Origin: Sphingobacterium sp. JB170
GTDB lineage: Bacteria; Bacteroidota; Bacteroidia; Sphingobacteriales; Sphingobacteriaceae
Reading direction: 5' to 3'
Length of the DNA: 52,675 nucleotides
Assembly: GCF_900163865.1 (NCBI RefSeq)
Contig: NZ_FUKU01000033.1
Span: 1-52,675 of the forward strand
Made by a program: the position numbers and the translations under genes. How positions within the stretch are numbered: position 1 is the stretch's first letter; each line of letters starts with the position of its first letter. The notes under the pieces were generated by a model, which was given only the letters and a program-made list of their open reading frames with translations, had not been told where the DNA came from and made no database searches. Shown here piece by piece: positions 44,481-52,014 of the stretch.

Positions 44481-44923
44481 TGCATATGATAAAGTTAAAT
44501 GGTAAGGTAATTGCCGTAGATTTTGATGGTACGATAGTAGAGCATGCTTATCCAAAAATTGGAAACGAAATGATGTTTGCTTTCGCTACACTTAAAGCGC
44601 TTCAATCCAAAGGACACCGTTTGATATTGTGGACTTACAGGAAAGGGAAATCACTGGAAGATGCCGTTGAGTTTTGTACGAAAAATGGTATGGTATTCTA
44701 TGCAGTCAACGAAAATTATCCAGGAGAAACTCTCGAAGGTAATTTCAGCAGGAAAGTAAACGCAGATATTTTTATTGATGACCGTAATGTAGGCGGCTTT
44801 CTGGGTTGGGATGCAATATGGCAGGCACTTCATCCCGAAGGTGGCGAGTATGCGCATCAATTAAGGAATAAAGAGGCTCATATCAACTATAAAAAGAAAA
44901 AGTGGTTTGGACTTGGCGGATAA
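44480..44923 (+). CDS. HAD-like hydrolase (BT0820-type)
   Basis: This 147-residue small HAD phosphatase has motif I V-D-F-D-G-T-I (about 13-19), motif II T-Y-R near 53-55 and acidic motif IV D-I-F-I-D-D-R-N near 94-101. There is no cap domain, as in the Bacteroides BT0820 group, whose physiological substrate I do not know. It begins at TAATG overlapping the nagA stop and is the last gene of the operon. The Mg2+ dependence of HADs makes it indifferent to iron or manganese supply. Confidence 0.82.
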   Translation: MHMIKLNGKVIAVDFDGTIVEHAYPKIGNEMMFAFATLKALQSKGHRLILWTYRKGKSLEDAVEFCTKNGMVFYAVNENYPGETLEGNFSRKVNADIFIDDRNVGGFLGWDAIWQALHPEGGEYAHQLRNKEAHINYKKKKWFGLGG

Positions 44924-44997
44924 ATCGGATATAATCGGTTTTTCCTTAGTGAGGTTAATGTCCAAATCAATTTTCAGATGTGTTGTATTATTTAATC

Positions 44998-45375
44998 TTA
45001 ATGTAATGCTTGCTTTATTTTGTTAAATAATACAGGAACATCCAGCGTAATGATTTTTTCTGCAATACGTTGGCTATCTTCCATATCCATATCCAGTTTC
45101 GTGTTTAGAAACCGTTGTGTTAATAGAAATCGTTCAACAACCACTGATGCAATTCCAATACCTTCAGTTGTCATTTCACAACCGTGATATTTGCTGTACA
45201 ATACCAATCCTTTAAAAGCCAATCTTTTCAGCATATCTGTGGCGGAAGAAGCTTTAACTTCGAGCGATTTAGCTATTTGGGTGGTGGAAATATGCTTATC
45301 CTCAGCAATTGAGATTTGATAAATTTTCAACAGGTAAATTTTTTCAGCATAAGTCAGTTCGTTTACTTTTTTCAT
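44998..45375 (-). CDS. Short DtxR-like protein lacking the metal ligands
   Basis: This 125-residue protein aligns with the winged helix and dimerisation helix of the DtxR protein at 51229-51897 (IAKSLEVKASSATDMLKRLAFKGLVLY). It stops before the D-P-H-G-x-P-I-P segment and SH3-like domain. Of the six ligand positions only E106 remains; the others are F83, Q87, Q102, I109 and T110. It may be a metal-blind DNA-binding protein or an antagonist. It is divergent from the ytg-like importer across a shared operator. Confidence 0.7.
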   Translation of the reverse strand: MKKVNELTYAEKIYLLKIYQISIAEDKHISTTQIAKSLEVKASSATDMLKRLAFKGLVLYSKYHGCEMTTEGIGIASVVVERFLLTQRFLNTKLDMDMEDSQRIAEKIITLDVPVLFNKIKQALH

Positions 45376-45476
45376 ATCTCATTTTATTGGATGAAAATGC
45401 TCGGATCAAAATGCAAATATTAAATAATTCAATAATCACCATTAATCTTTATCACAATGAACAGTTTGTATAAAAG

Positions 45477-45534
45477 CAAATATAGAATACTATTACTTAA
45501 AAGTTATACAAATCTAACTTTTTAATTATATTTG
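45477..45534. promoter_or_regulatory. Divergent promoters with weaker DtxR-type operator
   Basis: Plus-strand -7 TATATTTG (45527-45534) serves the importer; minus-strand -7 TATATTTG (45484-45477) faces the short DtxR-like gene. Between them GTTATACAAATCTAAC (45503-45518) keeps the 16-bp size and one perfect half-site of the operators at 33527 and 51952. It is 8 bp from the plus -7 box instead of 4. Confidence 0.6.
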
Positions 45535-45592
45535 CCTAAATAAATCTTAATCGATTCAGTGAATGATTAAAAATAGCGTAATTCAGATAAAA

Positions 45593-46513
45593 ATGAAAAC
45601 TCACATAAATTGTCTTTATGTTTTAGTCGTTTTCTCCTTAATACTTTCCTGTGGAGAAAACAAAAAATTGGCAACAAGCAAAATACCCTATATCGTTACC
45701 ACAACGGGAATGATAGCCGATATAGTAGAAAACATAGCTGGAGATTCGGCAAAGGTAGAAGCTATTATGCAACCCGGAGTAGACCCGCATCTGTACAAAG
45801 CCAGTCAGGGTGACCTCAAAAAAATAATAGATGCCGATTACATCTTTTACAACGGTCTGCACCTTGAAGGTAAAATGGGCGAAATACTGGAGAAACAAAC
45901 CCACGTAAAGCCCGTGATTGCTTTGGGTGACTCCATCATCCGGGGAAAAATAATCAGTGTATCCGAAAACACCTATGACCCACATATCTGGTTCAACGTA
46001 GCTCTTTGGAAAGAAGCTGCGGAAATAACATTGAAAAGCCTTATCCGGCTCAATCCTGAAAACACGGTGTATTATCAGCAAAATGCCGATAAATACCTGA
46101 AAGAACTGGACAGCCTCGACCATTGGGTGAAAGCCGAAATTTCTACCATTCCCGAAAACAGAAGGGTACTGATTACCGCACACGATGCGTTCAGCTATTT
46201 TGGAAAGGCTTATGGAATTGAGGTAAGGGGATTGCAAGGTATATCCACGATGTCGGAAATCGGTTTGCGGGACGTTACCGATTTGGTCAATTTTATTATC
46301 AAAAATGATATTCCCGCAGTATTTGTCGAAAGTTCCGTATCGGATAAATCGCTAAAGGCTGTGGTGGAAGGCGTGAATAACAAAGGAAAAAAACTGTCCA
46401 TCGGAGGTAATCTTTTTTCGGATGCAATGGGCGAAAAAGGAACTTCCGAAGGCACATACACCGGAATGGTAAAACACAATGTGAATACCATCGTAACCGC
46501 ATTAAAACAGTAA
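45593..46513 (+). CDS. Metal ABC transporter substrate-binding lipoprotein (Mn/Fe type)
   Basis: Start at ATG 45593, giving lipoprotein signal MKTHINCLYVLVVFSLILSC; an ATG ten codons upstream is possible. The roughly 306-residue cluster A-I binding protein has ligand candidates: His in G-V-D-P-H-L-Y-K, His in Y-D-P-H-I-W, Glu in G-I-S-T-M-S-E and Asp in N-L-F-S-D-A-M. A Glu rather than a third His, and no His-rich loop, point to Mn2+/Fe2+ (PsaA/SitA/YtgA) rather than Zn2+. It delivers metal to the permeases encoded downstream. Confidence 0.9.
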   Translation: MKTHINCLYVLVVFSLILSCGENKKLATSKIPYIVTTTGMIADIVENIAGDSAKVEAIMQPGVDPHLYKASQGDLKKIIDADYIFYNGLHLEGKMGEILEKQTHVKPVIALGDSIIRGKIISVSENTYDPHIWFNVALWKEAAEITLKSLIRLNPENTVYYQQNADKYLKELDSLDHWVKAEISTIPENRRVLITAHDAFSYFGKAYGIEVRGLQGISTMSEIGLRDVTDLVNFIIKNDIPAVFVESSVSDKSLKAVVEGVNNKGKKLSIGGNLFSDAMGEKGTSEGTYTGMVKHNVNTIVTALKQ

Positions 46514-46517
46514 ACAA

Positions 46518-47303
46518 ATGATTATTCAATCTGAAAATCCGGTATTGGAAGTACACGACCTCACGGTAAGCTATTCAAGCAAACCGGCTCTTTGGGGTGT
46601 TGATTTCAGTTTACCCGAAGGAAGCATTACCGGTATTATTGGTCCCAACGGTTCGGGTAAATCCACTTTGCTCAAATCCATAATGGGTTTGATTCCTCTA
46701 TCAAGCGGCTATGTAAAAATATTCGGAAAAGACTTAGACAAAGTGCGCAGCCGGGTGAGCTATGTTCCCCAACGGGAATCGGTGGACTGGGATTTTCCGG
46801 TATCAGCACTTGATGTGGTATTGATGGGAAGATATGCCAAAATTGGAATGCTTCGCAGCATACGCAGTTCGGACAGGAAAATCGCAATGGAATGTCTTGA
46901 AAAAGTGGGAATGACCGATTTTGCCAAACGGCAGATTTCCCAGCTTTCGGGCGGACAGCAGCAACGTGTCTTTATAGCAAGGGCATTGGCACAGGAAGCC
47001 GATTTTTACCTGATGGATGAACCGTTTGCCGGTGTGGATGCTGCTACGGAAGAAGCCATTATCACTTTATTACGTGAAATGGTCAATGCCAAAAAGAACG
47101 TCATCGTTGTACATCACGATTTGGATACCATTACCGAATATTTTGATTGGCTGGTAATGCTCAATATGCGACTTGTAGCTTCGGGTCCGATGAAGCAGGT
47201 TTACATTCCCGAATTGCTCAAAAAAACCTACGGCACACGCTTATCTGTATTGGCAGAAGCAGGAGATTTACTGGCAAAAGATAAATTTTCCGAAAAAAAA
47301 TAA
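46518..47303 (+). CDS. Metal ABC transporter ATPase
   Basis: This 261-residue ATPase has Walker A GPNGSGKSTLL (about 42-52), Q-loop Y-V-P-Q-R-E-S-V-D-W-D-F-P (the sequence common in Mn-type importers), signature LSGGQQQRVFIARAL, Walker B LMDEPFAGVD and switch His V-H-H-D-L. It starts 4 bp after the binding-protein gene. The same gene order as chlamydial ytgA-ytgB. Confidence 0.92.
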   Translation: MIIQSENPVLEVHDLTVSYSSKPALWGVDFSLPEGSITGIIGPNGSGKSTLLKSIMGLIPLSSGYVKIFGKDLDKVRSRVSYVPQRESVDWDFPVSALDVVLMGRYAKIGMLRSIRSSDRKIAMECLEKVGMTDFAKRQISQLSGGQQQRVFIARALAQEADFYLMDEPFAGVDAATEEAIITLLREMVNAKKNVIVVHHDLDTITEYFDWLVMLNMRLVASGPMKQVYIPELLKKTYGTRLSVLAEAGDLLAKDKFSEKK

Positions 47304-47315
47304 TCAACAGATACA

Positions 47316-48599
47316 ATGGATAATTTCGTTAACTTTTTTTCATTCAATGACCCCAACGTCAGGTACGTGGTACTCGGGAGCATCCTGCTTTCGGTAAGTG
47401 CTGCCATTGTGGGTTCATTCATTGTGCTGAAAAAAAAATCTCTTGTGGGAGATGCCGTTTCGCATTCGGTATTACCGGGTATCTGTGCTGCTTTTCTTTT
47501 TGCAGGTACTAAGAATACTTCACTGATGCTTGTCGGAGCGTTTATATCAGGGTGGCTTTCGCTCGTTGCGATAGACTATATTACCGCAAAATCAAAGATA
47601 AAGAAAGACGCTGCCATCGGGCTGGTGCTTTCGGTGTTTTTCGCATTGGGCATTGTGCTGATGACCTATATTCAGCAATCGGGCAATGCGGCACAAAGCG
47701 GTATGGACCGTTTTATATTCGGAAAAGCGGCAACACTTATAGGCAGCGACCTGATAACCTTTTCTGTTATTGCCGTGGTACTGATTGCCGTTACACTTGC
47801 TTTTTTCAAAGAATTTACGATTATAGCCTTTGATGAACATTATGCCGAAGTATTGGGATTGCCTGTTCGGAAATTGGATTTGCTGTTGACCAGCCTTACC
47901 GTATTGGCGGTAGTATCGGGTATTACCGCAGTAGGCGTTGTATTGATGGCTGCGATGCTTATCACACCTGCCGCTGCCGCAAGATATTGGACACACAATA
48001 TCAGGCGGATGGTCTTGTTTGCCGCTATATTCGGTGCTGTTTCGGGACTGGCAGGAGCTTATATTTCATACATCGCTCCGGCGATGCCGACAGGTCCGTG
48101 GATGGTGGTGGTTTCGTCATTGATTGCTTTTTTCTCGTTCTTTTTTGCCCCGTTGGGTGTTGTCCCAAAAACGTTGAAACGCAACAAGAACAGCCGTACT
48201 ATGATGGATGAAAATATCCTCAAGCTGTTTTACCAAATAAGCGAAAGGGACGAAAATTTCAAAATGAAAAGAACGGTGGAGGAATTGCTGGCTTTCAAAA
48301 AAATGCAGCCGACCCAATTAAAATCAGGAATGAAAAGATTAAACCGGCAAGGTCTTTTGGATTACAGTAACCAACAGGCACAACTGACCGAAACCGGGCT
48401 TCTGAAAGCGAAAAAAATCGTTCGGTTACACCGTTTGTGGGAATTGTACCTGACAAACTATATGGAAATAGCTCCCGACCACGTACACGACAATGCCGAA
48501 GAAATGGAGCATTACATCACGCCCGAGCTGGAAAAACAATTGGAAAAATATTTAGATAATCCGGAAACAGACCCGCATGGGACCATGATACCGAAGTAA
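47316..48599 (+). CDS. Metal ABC permease fused to DtxR-like repressor (YtgCR-like)
   Basis: This 427-residue fusion has about nine membrane segments in 15-290, with permease motif GDAVSHSVLPG (45-55). From about 298 comes a cytoplasmic DtxR domain: winged helix (TVEELLAFKKMQPTQLKSGMKRL), then ligands H372, E376, H391, E395, E398 and H399 at the same spacing as in the stand-alone regulator. It ends D-P-H-G-T-M-I-P-K. Chlamydia YtgCR has this same fusion, and its repressor part is released by cleavage. Here the join lies near residues 285-297 (KTLKRNKNSRT). Release is not shown by sequence. Confidence 0.9.
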   Translation: MDNFVNFFSFNDPNVRYVVLGSILLSVSAAIVGSFIVLKKKSLVGDAVSHSVLPGICAAFLFAGTKNTSLMLVGAFISGWLSLVAIDYITAKSKIKKDAAIGLVLSVFFALGIVLMTYIQQSGNAAQSGMDRFIFGKAATLIGSDLITFSVIAVVLIAVTLAFFKEFTIIAFDEHYAEVLGLPVRKLDLLLTSLTVLAVVSGITAVGVVLMAAMLITPAAAARYWTHNIRRMVLFAAIFGAVSGLAGAYISYIAPAMPTGPWMVVVSSLIAFFSFFFAPLGVVPKTLKRNKNSRTMMDENILKLFYQISERDENFKMKRTVEELLAFKKMQPTQLKSGMKRLNRQGLLDYSNQQAQLTETGLLKAKKIVRLHRLWELYLTNYMEIAPDHVHDNAEEMEHYITPELEKQLEKYLDNPETDPHGTMIPK

Positions 48600-48614
48600 T
48601 ACAAAACAGATAAA

Positions 48615-49511
48615 ATGATAGCATTGTGGATTATATTGACCGGAGCATTGGTGGCGATTTCCTGCGGATTGCTGGGCAGTTTTCTCGTACTCCGCAAAAT
48701 GAGTATGGTAGGCGATGCCATCAGCCATGCCGTGCTTCCGGGCATCGTCATCGCCTTTTTATGGAGCGGCAGCCGTGATACGCTTCCTATGCTTCTTGGC
48801 GCAGGAGCCACGGGATTATTGGCGACATTCTTTATTGAATATCTGCACCGTAAAGCCCGCTTACAAACCGATGCTGCTATCGGGATTGTCTTTACCTTTA
48901 TGTTTGCCGTGGGCATTATCCTTATCAGCACCTTTGCCGGAAAAATTGACCTTGACCAGGATTGTGTACTATACGGTGAACTCGCTTATGTACCTATCAA
49001 TCTCTGGATACTACCTGACGGCACAAGCATCGGTCCAAAACCGGTATATATACTTTCGGTAGTGCTACTCTTGGTGGTACTGTTTATTTATGTCGGCTAC
49101 AAAGAACTGAAGCTAACCTCATTCGACCCGTCTTTTGCTGCGACTATCGGCATTTCTACCGCATTGTGGCATTACCTGCTGATGGCAGCAGTGTCTTTTA
49201 CCACCGTAAGTGCTTTTGAATCTGTCGGAGCGATACTGGTTATTACCTTTCTTATTGGTCCGCCTGCAGCGGCTTATTTGCTTACAGAAGATTTAAAGAA
49301 AATGCTGTTCATTACCGTTGGCATCGGTATTCTGGTTTCTTTTACCGGATATTGGCTGGCTTACTGGCTCAATGCGTCTATTGCCGGATGTATGGCGTTA
49401 ATGACGGGAGTTGTATTTGCCCTTGTTTTCGTGTACACACAGTTTGTACTGAAAAACAAAAGATTGAAGTTGGCAGCAAGGAATACTTTGCTTTCGCAAA
49501 AAATAGAGTAA
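48615..49511 (+). CDS. Metal ABC transporter permease (YtgD-like)
   Basis: This 298-residue membrane protein of the ABC-3 family has about eight or nine membrane segments. It shares G-D-A-I-S-H-A-V-L-P-G (about 34-44) with the permease half of the preceding fusion protein, and V-G-A-I-L-V-I-T-F-L-I-G-P-P-A-A-A in the C-terminal half. It forms the second membrane subunit of the importer. It begins 15 bp after the fusion gene and lacks any DtxR extension. Confidence 0.92.
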   Translation: MIALWIILTGALVAISCGLLGSFLVLRKMSMVGDAISHAVLPGIVIAFLWSGSRDTLPMLLGAGATGLLATFFIEYLHRKARLQTDAAIGIVFTFMFAVGIILISTFAGKIDLDQDCVLYGELAYVPINLWILPDGTSIGPKPVYILSVVLLLVVLFIYVGYKELKLTSFDPSFAATIGISTALWHYLLMAAVSFTTVSAFESVGAILVITFLIGPPAAAYLLTEDLKKMLFITVGIGILVSFTGYWLAYWLNASIAGCMALMTGVVFALVFVYTQFVLKNKRLKLAARNTLLSQKIE

Positions 49512-49535
49512 ACAGATTTTAAAAAATTATAAATA

Positions 49536-50333
49536 ATGAAGAAGACATTTAGGATAATCGGGACTAACGTTATTGCATTAATGCTTCTTGCAGGGTGCAA
49601 TAGCAAAGGGCAAAAAGAACACAATCAGACAAACGAAGGCAATTTATCGGTTACTCCGGTAGAGCATTCCAGGACTTTTCCCGGTGCAACGCTGAAAATA
49701 CAGGACATTCAGGTAAAGGAAACTACTTCATCGGATTCGGTAACTTTCAAAGTGAATTACGGCATTGAAAATTTTACGCTTACGGCATACACCGACGACC
49801 ACAATGCACGTCATCTTGCCAATTCACACGACGGACAGCATATCCATTTCATTATGGATAATTCGCCCTATACGGCATTGTACAAATCTGAAAATGAAAT
49901 AAAACTCAAAAAAGGAACGGAGCATTATTTACTGTCTTTTCTTTCCCGTTCGTACCACGAATCCATAAAAGAGCCAGAAGCATTTGTACTGAACCGTTTC
50001 CAAGTAACAGATGATGGTAAATATCAGAAATTGGAAACACCCAAAACACCAATGCTGTTTTACAGCAGACCAAAAGGAGAATATGCAGGAAAAGATACCA
50101 AAACAATATTATTGGATTTCTACCTTCTAAATACTGACCTTGCGAAAGGTGGACATAAAGTGCAGGTGGAGATAAACGGAGAAGTTTTTATTTTAGATAA
50201 CTGGCAACCTTACAAAATAGAAGGTTTGCCACTCGGAGACAATACAATAAAACTGTCATTGGTTCACGCGTCTGGAAATGCTTTGACCGGGAAAAATACT
50301 TCGGTGGAAAGAAAGATTGTTTTGAAGGAGTAA
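49536..50333 (+). CDS. His-rich lipoprotein of the metal-import operon
   Basis: This 265-residue lipoprotein has lipobox LLAGC (Cys21). The centre carries a cluster of seven histidines or so: D-D-H-N-A-R-H-L-A-N-S-H-D-G-Q-H-I-H-F (about 92-110), consistent with binding of a divalent metal. The rest is beta-rich, with tandem Ig-like strands at the C-terminus. Relatives are often labelled 'phosphopeptide-binding' without evidence. Operon position 24 bp after the permease suggests extracytoplasmic metal capture or storage for the importer. Confidence 0.65.
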   Translation: MKKTFRIIGTNVIALMLLAGCNSKGQKEHNQTNEGNLSVTPVEHSRTFPGATLKIQDIQVKETTSSDSVTFKVNYGIENFTLTAYTDDHNARHLANSHDGQHIHFIMDNSPYTALYKSENEIKLKKGTEHYLLSFLSRSYHESIKEPEAFVLNRFQVTDDGKYQKLETPKTPMLFYSRPKGEYAGKDTKTILLDFYLLNTDLAKGGHKVQVEINGEVFILDNWQPYKIEGLPLGDNTIKLSLVHASGNALTGKNTSVERKIVLKE

Positions 50334-50378
50334 CCAATTTATTATCTCCTTTAATATCTAAAAGAAAAAGTACTTATC

Positions 50379-51143
50379 TTAATTCAGTATCTCATTTGCT
50401 TCGGTAAGAATTATCGGCTTTCCGTCCGTTACCACAATAGTGTGTTCGTGTTGAGCCATATAACCACCTTTGTTACCAACCATAGTCCAGCCGTCATTCA
50501 ATTCTGTAGCGTATGTTGAAGTTGTTGATATGAAAGTTTCAATTGCGACTACAGAATTTTTCTTAAAACGTCTTTGGTCAAATCTGTTTTTGTAATTCAT
50601 AATTTCATCCGGTTGTTCGTGCAAACTTCTTCCGATGCCGTGTCCGCCCAAATTCTTTATGACTTTATAACCTCTCTTTTTCGCTTCGGTTTCCATTATA
50701 TGTCCGATGTCTCCAATTCTCACCCCGCCTTTAATATTACTGATCGCCTTTCGTAAAATTTCTTTGGATGCATCCACCAATTTCTGGTGCTGATGAATGT
50801 CTTTTCCCAGAACGAATGAAGCACCATTGTCCGCCCAAAAACCATCCAGCTCCGCAGAAACGTCTATATTTATCAAATCTCCTTCTTTTAATATTCTTTT
50901 TTCAGAAGGAATTCCGTGGCAGAACTCATTGTCGACACTTATGCAGTTCCAGCCAGGAAACCCGTAAGTTAAATGGGGAGCTGATTTTGCGCCGAAGTCC
51001 GATAGGATTTTCGCTCCGTATTCGTCCAGTTCTTTTGTATTCATTCCTGGTTGAGCGTAACGTATCATTTCTTTTAAAGTGTATGCAACAGCGTGACTCG
51101 CTTTTCTCATCCCAAATAGTTCTGATTCTTTTGATATGGACAT
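50379..51143 (-). CDS. map: Type I methionine aminopeptidase (second copy)
   Basis: ATG at 51143 (MSISKESELF) chosen because it aligns with the start of the copy at 40240; a longer frame begins at 51170. The protein of about 254 residues keeps all metal ligands (N-I-D-V-S, G-F-W-A-D-N-G, G-G-H-G-I-G, V-A-I-E-T-F, Q-H-E-H-T-I) and the substrate His (C-H-G-I-P). It is roughly 60 percent identical to the first copy. It is transcribed downstream of the DtxR gene and probably with it. A third, chromosomal copy is expected for housekeeping. Confidence 0.92.
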   Translation of the reverse strand: MSISKESELFGMRKASHAVAYTLKEMIRYAQPGMNTKELDEYGAKILSDFGAKSAPHLTYGFPGWNCISVDNEFCHGIPSEKRILKEGDLINIDVSAELDGFWADNGASFVLGKDIHQHQKLVDASKEILRKAISNIKGGVRIGDIGHIMETEAKKRGYKVIKNLGGHGIGRSLHEQPDEIMNYKNRFDQRRFKKNSVVAIETFISTTSTYATELNDGWTMVGNKGGYMAQHEHTIVVTDGKPIILTEANEILN

Positions 51144-51228
51144 ATTTTTCTTTTTAGTATTTGATAGCACCTCTCCTTTGTTAAAGAGAAGCTGATTTGT
51201 AATGTTTTGCTTTAATACAGGACTCGGT

Positions 51229-51897
51229 TTATTTTTTCTTACTCTTCTTGCTCACGAGCAATTTATCACAAACTTTGCTGCTCAGCATTTCATTTTCCTT
51301 ATTGGCATAGCTGATAACCATACTGCCGTCAAATGGTTCAATTTGTTTTATTTTAAGTTCAAGCCCTAAAGAAAGTTCACGACTGGTCAGGAACTTCAGC
51401 AAATCTTCGGAAGATGGCTGTACAGCCATAAAAGTAACACTTTCACCTACTTTGCAGTCACTTAATTTTAGGTAATTGTCTGATGCTATATTTCCGTCAG
51501 CATCCGGGATAGGAGAACCGTGAGGGTCCACTTTAGGAAAGCCCAATAATTCATCCATTTTGTCAAAAAATTCTGGTGCTTGTATGTGTTCGATTTGCTC
51601 GGCTATGTTATGCACATTCTCCCAACCAAATCCCATTTTTTCTACCAGATACATTTCTGTCAATCTATGTTTACGGATAATCAGAGCCGCCAATTTCTTA
51701 CCTTCAACACTCAGTTTAAGCGGTTTGTAACTTTCGTAAACGACAAGTTTCTTTTCGGCAAGCCGTTTCATCATACTGTTAACAGTAGGCATTTTGATGT
51801 CCAACTGCTTGCTGATGTCATTGACACTGGCTTCGCCTTTCAAGCTTGTAAGATTATATAAAACCTTTAGATAATTTTCTTCCGTTTGTGATATCAT
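51229..51897 (-). CDS. MntR/DtxR-type metal-dependent repressor
   Basis: This 222-residue regulator has an N-terminal winged helix (SVNDISKQLDIKMPTVNSMMKRLAEKKLV), a dimerisation domain with ligands H77, E81, H96, E100, E103 and H104, the D-P-H-G-S-P-I-P segment and a C-terminal FeoA/SH3-like domain (about 145-215). At the position of DtxR Cys102 it has Glu100, the MntR-type choice, so Mn2+ (or Fe2+) is the likely effector. It is divergent from a TonB receptor; the gap holds two operator copies, one at its own promoter. It is the best candidate for the regulator of the whole island. Confidence 0.92.
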   Translation of the reverse strand: MISQTEENYLKVLYNLTSLKGEASVNDISKQLDIKMPTVNSMMKRLAEKKLVVYESYKPLKLSVEGKKLAALIIRKHRLTEMYLVEKMGFGWENVHNIAEQIEHIQAPEFFDKMDELLGFPKVDPHGSPIPDADGNIASDNYLKLSDCKVGESVTFMAVQPSSEDLLKFLTSRELSLGLELKIKQIEPFDGSMVISYANKENEMLSSKVCDKLLVSKKSKKK

Positions 51898-51901
51898 AAG
51901 G

Positions 51902-51979
51902 CAAATTTATTACTATTAGCCATCACTAACAATAAAGTTAGAAATTATTTTGTTAGTATCATCTAACTTGTTAATTTTG
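51902..51979. promoter_or_regulatory. Divergent promoters with two DtxR-type operators
   Basis: For the TonB receptor: -33 TTTTG ending at 51952, operator GTTAGTATCATCTAAC (51952-51967), 4 bp, -7 TAATTTTG (51972-51979). For the DtxR gene, on the minus strand: operator GTTAGTGATGGCTAAT (51930-51915), 5 bp, -7 TAAATTTG (51909-51902). The first arrangement is the same, base for base in spacing, as at 33523-33554. Autoregulation of the DtxR gene is implied. Confidence 0.78.
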
Positions 51980-52014
51980 CAAATCTAAAAATATAGTTTT
52001 ATAAATAAAATAAA

